Shown here one piece after another: positions 6,209 to 11,158 of a stretch of DNA of 11,158 nucleotides. Position numbers and translations under genes: made by a program. The stretch spans positions 1 to 11,158 of the forward strand of contig REEF01000524.1 of NCBI GenBank assembly GCA_007695205.1. Reading direction: 5' to 3'. Each line of letters opens with the position of its first letter. Within the stretch, counting starts at the first letter, position 1. The notes beneath the pieces were generated by a model, which worked only from the letters and a program-made list of their open reading frames with translations, did no database searches and was not told the DNA's origin. This DNA is from Planctomycetaceae bacterium (GTDB lineage Bacteria > Planctomycetota > Planctomycetia > Pirellulales > Pirellulaceae).

Positions 6209-8302
6209 ATGCAACAGCGACCGAGAAAAAGGGGTCAGGAGCATTTCGCCGGGAACCGTCCCCGCGAGTGCGTCGCACAAAGGATCGGTAGCCCCTTTTT
6301 CCCGTGGATCTGGGGCACGGCGGCCTTGACCTGGGCTTGGGCACTGGCACTGCTCAGCACTCGTGAATCGCTGGTCGAATTGTATCTGGTTATCGCCTCG
6401 GCGCCCCGTCTTTGGGGGGTTGTGGTGCTGCCGATCGAAAAGCAAGTCGCCATTCTGGGAGTCGGATTACTGCTGGCGACGATCGGGATTCGCAGCACCC
6501 GAGCGGGCGGGCTTTGTTGGCCGCGGTCGATTCGATGGCTGTTGGCCGCAGCGATCATCCCGCTGCTGGACGCAGTACGCGTCCTGGGCGGGGTGGTGCC
6601 GATCACCTTTCTCGAACCGTTGTACTTCAGCTTCGTGACCGGCATGGCTGTTGGGAATCTGGCTGCCGAGTCGAACGTTCGTCCGTGGTGGCCGACCGAT
6701 TCGATCCGATGGTTCTGGTTGACGGTTGGCTTGGCCGTCGCTGCCGCCGTCTGGTGGTATTGGGAAGGCCAGCAGGCTTACGCCAATTTTCTTTTGGGAT
6801 ATCACGATTTCGGTCATTTCGCACGCCGGATCATCAACACGTGGGAAGGCCGAGGCTGGCTGTTGGAATCGCCCGGCGTGCCCGCCTATTGGGATCATTT
6901 CAATCCGGGCTTGGTGCTTCTGACGCCGCTGTGGGGCTTGATGCCGGACGCCCGCCTATTTCTTGGGTTGCAAGCGGTCTGCCTGGCATCGCCAGCGCTG
7001 TTGGCTTTCGGCATCGCTCGCCGCTACGACTGTGACGCGATGACCTCGGCGATCTGGTCCCTGACATTCCTGGCCTTCCCCTCTTTGGGGCTATTGAACC
7101 TGAGCTATTCTTATGGCTGGCACCCAGTCAGTGTCGCTGTGCCGTTGATGTTCCTGGCCGTTGGTGCGTTGTTAATCGGTCAGCGCATCCTAGCGTTGGT
7201 CGCGATCGTGCTGGCATGCAGTTTCCAGGAATCGGTGATCGTCGTGGCAGGTTGCCTGGCCGCCGCCCTCGCTCTGCAGGGTTGGCTGGCGGGCGGCAGG
7301 ACGAGCGACGGGTGGCGTGGAGCGTTGGGCCGTCGCATGGGCCACACGCGGCTGACCGAGTGTTTGCCGGTGTGGAGTTGGTGGATGATCTGGGCCGCGA
7401 TGGTTGTCGCTTTCCTGTTGATCGCCAGGTACGCTTCGTTCATGGAGTTCCAGACGGGACGTTTTTCGCGTTTGGGCGATTCGACTGCGGAGATCTTGTT
7501 GTCTCCGTTGCTGCGGCCGATTGCGTTCTGGGGTCGGATGCTGCGCATGGTGTCGCTGTATTTTTTGCTCGGGTTGCTGGTCCCCTGGCATCTGCCGAAC
7601 GTGGCGCGCGGCTGGCCGGTGCTGTTGGCGATGGTGTTACCAATGACCGTGCTGTTGGCCTGGGAGCACGGTCCGGCGGCAAGCCTGGCCTTTCAGTATG
7701 TCTCTGAGTCGCTGATCGTTTTGTACCTGGCGGCGCTGGGTGGGAGCTGCAGCATGCCCACCGATCAATCATGCCAAGCGGTGGGCACGACCGACGTTTC
7801 GGTTCGGCGAGTCGGCGCCATCGCGGCGCTCGCCTCGGCGTTGACCGCGTCCTCGCTGTACGGTAGCCTGCCGTGGAGCAGTCCCACGTTGAATCTGATG
7901 ATCAGCAAGTCGTACGACGTGCCCGGTCAGACCGAACTGACGTATAACCCGCGTGCCGTGGGGACCCCTGGCCATGAGATGCTGACATCGATCTTGGCAC
8001 GGGTGGCACAAGAGCCCGATGTATCCGTGCTGGCCACGGGGCGCATCGCATCGCATCTGCTGCGAGTCCGGCGCTTGGAATCGGTCGAACAGGCTTTGGT
8101 TCGTTGGGATCTGTTGGGTCAGGAGATGGGAGACGACCGCAGCCCCATCGAAGCCTTTGATTGGGTCATCCTGGATCGGTACGAGCGGTTTCAGCAATCG
8201 CTGGATCGCACCGACTTCTTGCTGGAAGCAGCACGCCAGGCCGGCTATCGCACCGAGTTAGACCAGGACGGATTGATCGTGCTGCGGCGAGGTGAATCGT
8301 AA
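6209..8302 (+). CDS. DUF2079 polytopic membrane protein (GT-C-like)
   Basis: 697-residue integral membrane protein with about a dozen hydrophobic segments. It matches the DUF2079 family, which belongs to the GT-C membrane glycosyltransferase superfamily. Hallmarks: GYHDFGHFARRI (197-208, Asp200 in a loop after a membrane segment, where GT-C enzymes place a catalytic acid), WDHFNPGLVLL (228-238), NLSYSYGWHPVSVAVPL (297-313) and SFQES (338-342). The C-terminal 150 residues are more soluble and end with a LILRR-like strand. The open frame extends upstream to a TTG at 6176, but that start abuts the terminator, so I chose the ATG at 6209. There is no Shine-Dalgarno, and a -10 box sits at the distance expected for a leaderless mRNA. 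A role in transferring sugars from a lipid carrier is inference; the family's substrate is not established. Confidence 0.88.
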   Translation: MQQRPRKRGQEHFAGNRPRECVAQRIGSPFFPWIWGTAALTWAWALALLSTRESLVELYLVIASAPRLWGVVVLPIEKQVAILGVGLLLATIGIRSTRAGGLCWPRSIRWLLAAAIIPLLDAVRVLGGVVPITFLEPLYFSFVTGMAVGNLAAESNVRPWWPTDSIRWFWLTVGLAVAAAVWWYWEGQQAYANFLLGYHDFGHFARRIINTWEGRGWLLESPGVPAYWDHFNPGLVLLTPLWGLMPDARLFLGLQAVCLASPALLAFGIARRYDCDAMTSAIWSLTFLAFPSLGLLNLSYSYGWHPVSVAVPLMFLAVGALLIGQRILALVAIVLACSFQESVIVVAGCLAAALALQGWLAGGRTSDGWRGALGRRMGHTRLTECLPVWSWWMIWAAMVVAFLLIARYASFMEFQTGRFSRLGDSTAEILLSPLLRPIAFWGRMLRMVSLYFLLGLLVPWHLPNVARGWPVLLAMVLPMTVLLAWEHGPAASLAFQYVSESLIVLYLAALGGSCSMPTDQSCQAVGTTDVSVRRVGAIAALASALTASSLYGSLPWSSPTLNLMISKSYDVPGQTELTYNPRAVGTPGHEMLTSILARVAQEPDVSVLATGRIASHLLRVRRLESVEQALVRWDLLGQEMGDDRSPIEAFDWVILDRYERFQQSLDRTDFLLEAARQAGYRTELDQDGLIVLRRGES

Positions 8303-8421
8303 ATGGGTGCGATCCGTTAGGGCCGTGCACGCACTATCTGTTCTGGGGGTGCGCAGCAGATTCTCCACGACTAAGATTCTGGTATGCAAGTTCGCTTATT
8401 CTTTCTGTCTGGAGGTTCATG
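8303..8421 (+). other. Short gap upstream of the methyltransferase gene
   Basis: A 119-base spacer with no open frame of note. I see neither a T-tailed hairpin after the DUF2079 gene nor a promoter better than three or four matches per box (for example TAAGAT at 8372-8377 without a -35). Transcription could continue from the DUF2079 gene. Confidence 0.4.
8411..8415 (+). promoter_or_regulatory. Ribosome binding site deciding the methyltransferase start
   Basis: GGAGG lies three bases before the first ATG (8419) and six before the second (8422). The second spacing is normal, the first too short. Confidence 0.7.
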
Positions 8422-9162
8422 ATGACTGATCGGTTCTGTCGGTTCTCTTTGACGGCGCTCGTGTTCGTCACCCTTTGCTGGGTGGTACAGGGGGCGGCGA
8501 TCGCCCAAAGGCAAGACTCGGCCGGAGAAGATGCGATCCCACCGGCCCTGACGCATTACATGGGTCGCGAGATCGCTCAGACCATGCATTATCGAGGGGC
8601 CCCTTGGCTGACGCGGGATAACCGCGAGGAGCAGGAGCGATGTTCGCTGCTGTTGACCAACCTGGGCCTGAAACGGGGCATGACCGTCTGCGATATGGGT
8701 TGTGGGAACGGATACTACACGCTGAAGCTGGCTCAAATGGTTGGCCCCGAGGGTCGTGTGTTGGCAGTGGACATCCAGCCCCAGATGTTGGCGATGTTAA
8801 AGGAACGTGCCGAGCGTGCCGGGTTGGACAATATCGAACTGATCTTGGGCCAGGTGCACGACCCGAAGTTGCCGCCGGGCGAAGTCGATCTGGTTCTGAT
8901 GGTCGATGTTTATCACGAATTTTCTCACCCCGAGCACATGTTGGCGGCGATTCGCGAGTCATTATCGCCGGATGGAGTTGTCGCGTTGACCGAATACCGT
9001 GCCGAAGATCCCAATGTGCCGATCCGGCCCTTGCATAAGATGAGCAAGCGTCAGATTATGAAGGAGTTCACGCCCAACGGTTTCAAGCTGGTCAGGGAAT
9101 TCGACCGGCTGCCTTGGCAGCACATGATGTTTTTTCAACGCGAGGATCCCGCACAAGAATGA
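8422..9162 (+). CDS. Exported class I SAM-dependent methyltransferase
   Basis: 246-residue protein. Residues 1-28 look like a Sec signal peptide (Arg4/Arg7, a hydrophobic stretch LTALVFVTLCWVVQG, cleavage near AIA-Q). The rest is a Rossmann-fold methyltransferase of the UbiE/Methyltransf_11 type: SAM-binding motif I CDMGCGNGYY (90-99), the acidic end of strand 2 in LAVDIQPQM with Asp117, and VDLVLMVDVYHEFSHP around the post-motif. The family methylates small molecules, lipids or proteins; the substrate here cannot be told. It is odd that a SAM-using enzyme carries an export signal, since SAM is made in the cytoplasm; the segment could instead be a membrane anchor with the enzyme facing inward. 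The first ATG at 8419 is possible, but the Shine-Dalgarno spacing favours 8422. Its TGA overlaps the start of the DUF971 gene as ATGA. Confidence 0.92.
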   Translation: MTDRFCRFSLTALVFVTLCWVVQGAAIAQRQDSAGEDAIPPALTHYMGREIAQTMHYRGAPWLTRDNREEQERCSLLLTNLGLKRGMTVCDMGCGNGYYTLKLAQMVGPEGRVLAVDIQPQMLAMLKERAERAGLDNIELILGQVHDPKLPPGEVDLVLMVDVYHEFSHPEHMLAAIRESLSPDGVVALTEYRAEDPNVPIRPLHKMSKRQIMKEFTPNGFKLVREFDRLPWQHMMFFQREDPAQE

Positions 9163-9500
9163 ATGTCTATCCGACGGGCTTGGAACGTTTGGACGGCAGG
9201 CAACTGCTGATCCAGTGGAGCGACGGTCGACGCCGTCGATACCGTGTGTCGGAGCTCCGAGAGGAGTGTCCGTGCGCCACGTGTCGCGAGCGACGTGCGG
9301 CCGAAGAGAAACGGCCGGCGACCCTGCTGCCCGTGCTGTCCGCCCAGGAAGCTCGGCCTGTCGACATTCAGGCCATGAAACCGGTCGGCAACTATGCCTA
9401 CAACATCGAGTTCAACGACGGCCACAACGCGGGCATCTTTACCTTCGAATTGCTGCTGAGCCTGGGAAGTGATGCGGTTGCCGAAAACGAAGAAGTCTGA
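9159..9500 (+). CDS. DUF971 protein (gamma-butyrobetaine hydroxylase-like N-terminal fold)
   Basis: 113-residue cytoplasmic protein of the DUF971/GBBH-like N-terminal family. The zinc site known from human BBOX1 (Cys-X-Cys-X2-Cys plus a later His) is present: Cys37, Cys39 and Cys42 in EECPCATCRER, and His89 in FNDGHNAG. Other family blocks are QWSDGRRRRY and VGNYAYNIEF. DUF971 also occurs fused or next to Mrp/ApbC-type Fe-S carrier ATPases, so a role in Fe-S or metal handling is possible, but no such gene is nearby. An in-frame upstream extension to 9114 lies inside the methyltransferase gene and lacks family resemblance. The ATG at 9159 overlaps the methyltransferase stop, and the nearest purine run (GAGGA, 9141-9145) is 13 bases away, so translational coupling is likely. 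Family call firm, function unknown. Confidence 0.92.
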   Translation: MNVYPTGLERLDGRQLLIQWSDGRRRRYRVSELREECPCATCRERRAAEEKRPATLLPVLSAQEARPVDIQAMKPVGNYAYNIEFNDGHNAGIFTFELLLSLGSDAVAENEEV

Positions 9501-9521
9501 CAGCTACGTCGCTCACACTGC

Positions 9522-9550
9522 TGGTCATTGCGTCCGCGATGTACGATAAT
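9522..9550 (+). promoter_or_regulatory. Candidate promoter of the ceramidase-fold gene
   Basis: TGGTCA (9522-9527, four of six matches) and GATAAT (9545-9550, five of six) are separated by 17 bases. The transcript would start near 9557, leaving about 64 bases before the ATG at 9621 with a good ribosome binding site inside. Motif match only. Confidence 0.4.
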
Positions 9551-9606
9551 CCTTCGCAAGGCGGCTGGGCCGCCAACCAAATTACGAGCTACCGCTCGGC
9601 TACCAC

Positions 9607-9613
9607 GAAGGAG
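9607..9613 (+). promoter_or_regulatory. Ribosome binding site deciding the ceramidase-fold start
   Basis: GAAGGAG lies seven bases before the ATG at 9621. It supports that start over the in-frame TTG at 9528, whose added 31 residues are basic and would mask the signal peptide. Confidence 0.75.
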
Positions 9614-9620
9614 TTTCAAA

Positions 9621-11090
9621 ATGTCGCACGTATTCCGATCGACTTGTCGACTCTTCTGTCTCATTCCTATTGCATTGGTCGCCTGGTTGGTCCTCTCCGG
9701 CGACCGCAGCGCGTTGGGCCAGGACACCGGGGCATTTCGCGCTGGAGCGGCTGCGGTCGACATTTCGCCGCAACAGTTTCCCGTGAACATGCCGGGCGGC
9801 TTCAGTGCGAACATGGCAGAAAGCGTCCACGACCCGTTGTTTGCCCGCGCGCTGGTGTTGGCCGACGATCAGACGGAGTTGGCCGTGGTCGTGGTGGACA
9901 ACCTAGGCATCGCTCGTCAGGTGGCCGATGAAGCGCGGGCGATCATCGTCGATCGTTGCGGCATCCCGCCCCATCGCGTGATGGTTTCGGCGACGCATAC
10001 GCACAGTGCCCCGGCGTCGAACGTCCAGGAAGGCCCCGAAGCATCCGTGGCCTATCGAACTCAGGTGATCGAAGGCATCGCCGAAGCGGTCGTCCAGGCG
10101 CACCAGGCCCTGCGTCCGGCAGCCGTCGGTGCTGCCGTGCATCCCTTGCCGGACGAGGTGTTTAATCGGCGGTGGTTTTTGAAGCCCGGAAAGATGCCCT
10201 TGAATCCGTTCGGCCAAATGGACCAGGTGCGTATGAACCCCGGCACCAGCGCCGATGTGTTGGATCGGCCCGCCGGTCCGACCGATCCGGATGTCACCGT
10301 ACTGTCGGTCCAGGACGCTCGATCCCGCCGCCCCTTGGCCCTCTTGGCCAACTACTCGCTGCACTACGTCGGCGGCACCCCGCGAGGTCAAGTCTCGGCC
10401 GATTACTTCGGCGAGTTTGTACGTTTGATGCCTCATCGCATGCGAGCCGGTGACGATTTCGTCGCGATGCTGGCCAACGGTGCCTCAGGAGACATCAACA
10501 ACATTCCCTTCCTGGTCACGCGGCCTCCCCGCGCCCCCTACGAACAAATCCGTATCGTCGCCCGGAAGACGGCCGACGCTGCGTGGCACGCCTGGCGGGC
10601 CATCGACCAGCACCACGCCCAGGTTCCGTTGGGCATGATCCAAAGAGAGATCACCCTGCAGCATCGCCGCCCAACACCGGAACAGATCGAATACGCCAAC
10701 CAGGTTTTGGCCATCACCGAGGAAGAACAGCGGGCTGAACTCCCGCGCCTCGCCGAAGCCTATGCCCGGCGCACGCTGTCGCTGGCCGAAGCCGAGCCAA
10801 CGCTGGACGTTCACTTGCAAGCGGTGCGAATCGGCGACTTTGCCATCTGTGCGATCCCCTTCGAAACGTTGGTCGAGATCGGCCTGGATCTCAAGGCCCG
10901 TAGCCCGTTCTCGCAAACGATGGTGCTGGGTGTTACCAACGGCTACCACGGCTACCTGCCAACTCCAGAGCAGCACGAATTGGGGGGGTATGAAACCTGG
11001 TTGGGCACCTGCCGCATCCAGGAAGACGCCTCGGTGATCATCACCGACCATCTACTGGAGATGCTGGCCGAGTTAACGGCCGCCGACTGA
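9621..11090 (+). CDS. Secreted neutral/alkaline ceramidase-fold protein, probably not a classical ceramidase
   Basis: 489-residue exported protein. Residues 1-34 are a signal peptide (Arg6/Arg10, LIPIALVAWLVL core, cleavage near ALG-Q). Residues about 38-480 match the N-terminal catalytic domain of neutral/alkaline non-lysosomal ceramidases. Metal-site landmarks are present: MVSATHTHSAP (His126, His128), NYSLHYVGG (His248), IPFE (Glu415) and TNGYHGYLPT (Tyr442, Tyr445), followed by GGYETW. In true ceramidases the catalytic serine sits in a GDVSPN motif; here the matching place reads GASGDINNI with Asn293, so the nucleophile seems absent. The C-terminal immunoglobulin-like domain of full ceramidases (usually 650-780 residues in total) is also missing. 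It is probably a metal-dependent hydrolase of another amide or ester outside the cytoplasm. Its own promoter and ribosome binding site suggest independent expression. Confidence 0.9.
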   Translation: MSHVFRSTCRLFCLIPIALVAWLVLSGDRSALGQDTGAFRAGAAAVDISPQQFPVNMPGGFSANMAESVHDPLFARALVLADDQTELAVVVVDNLGIARQVADEARAIIVDRCGIPPHRVMVSATHTHSAPASNVQEGPEASVAYRTQVIEGIAEAVVQAHQALRPAAVGAAVHPLPDEVFNRRWFLKPGKMPLNPFGQMDQVRMNPGTSADVLDRPAGPTDPDVTVLSVQDARSRRPLALLANYSLHYVGGTPRGQVSADYFGEFVRLMPHRMRAGDDFVAMLANGASGDINNIPFLVTRPPRAPYEQIRIVARKTADAAWHAWRAIDQHHAQVPLGMIQREITLQHRRPTPEQIEYANQVLAITEEEQRAELPRLAEAYARRTLSLAEAEPTLDVHLQAVRIGDFAICAIPFETLVEIGLDLKARSPFSQTMVLGVTNGYHGYLPTPEQHELGGYETWLGTCRIQEDASVIITDHLLEMLAELTAAD

Positions 11091-11117
11091 ACCAGGGCTG
11101 TTTTCGAGAAAAACGTG

Positions 11118-11158
11118 CTCCGAAGTCGCGAGCGTCGGAGAATGCGTGTCCCCGACGC
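11118..11158 (+). terminator. Possible terminator region, cut by the window edge
   Basis: Two hairpins overlap after the last gene. CTCCGA (11118-11123) can pair with TCGGAG (11135-11140), and GCGTCGG (11132-11138) can pair with CCGACGC (11152-11158). They share bases, so they exclude each other. The second stem reaches the last base of the window, so a T-run could follow but cannot be seen. Confidence 0.3.

Noticed and set aside
9903..11051. Minus-strand frames opposite the ceramidase-fold gene (9903-10436, 10485-11051)
   Set aside because: Antisense shadows of a gene with clear catalytic-fold motifs.

Overview
The window looks like a piece of a planctomycete chromosome, most likely from the Pirellulales/Pirellulaceae. 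I infer this from the protein mix: a protein with a squalene-cyclase-like toroid plus DUF4159, a secreted multi-BON protein with an aromatic tail, a small secreted hypothetical, a DUF2079 membrane protein, a signal-peptide-bearing methyltransferase, and a ceramidase-fold secreted protein. It also fits the GC-rich codons and the loosely packed genes with long spacers. No database search was possible, so the lineage is inference. I see no rRNA, tRNA, CRISPR, insertion sequence, phage gene or broken gene.

Layout. On the minus strand (72-3028) a large secreted toroid/DUF4159 protein is followed by nicotinamidase pncA. Their stop and start codons overlap as ATGA, so they look like one translationally coupled operon. 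A 590-base divergent gap (3029-3618) holds candidate promoters and a hairpin but no credible gene. All further genes are on the plus strand. They are a secreted four-BON-domain protein (3619-5307) with a strong intrinsic terminator; a small His-rich putative lipoprotein (5534-6109) with a second strong terminator; a DUF2079 polytopic membrane protein (6209-8302) that may be leaderless; a secreted class I SAM methyltransferase (8422-9162) coupled by ATGA overlap to a DUF971 zinc-fold protein (9159-9500); and a secreted neutral/alkaline ceramidase-fold protein (9621-11090).

How the genes fit together. Five of the eight products carry an N-terminal export signal and a sixth is an integral membrane protein, so most of the window concerns the cell envelope. 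PncA and the DUF971 protein are the two clear cytoplasmic products. Terminators split the plus strand into separate transcription units, so apart from the two coupled pairs there is no strong evidence that the genes form one pathway. I do not see a clear-cut new defence or mobile system. The most interesting leads are the duplicated DUF4159 module, the ceramidase-fold protein that keeps its metal ligands but seems to lack the catalytic serine, the exported methyltransferase coupled to a DUF971 gene, the possible leaderless start of the DUF2079 gene, and the His-cluster lipoprotein.
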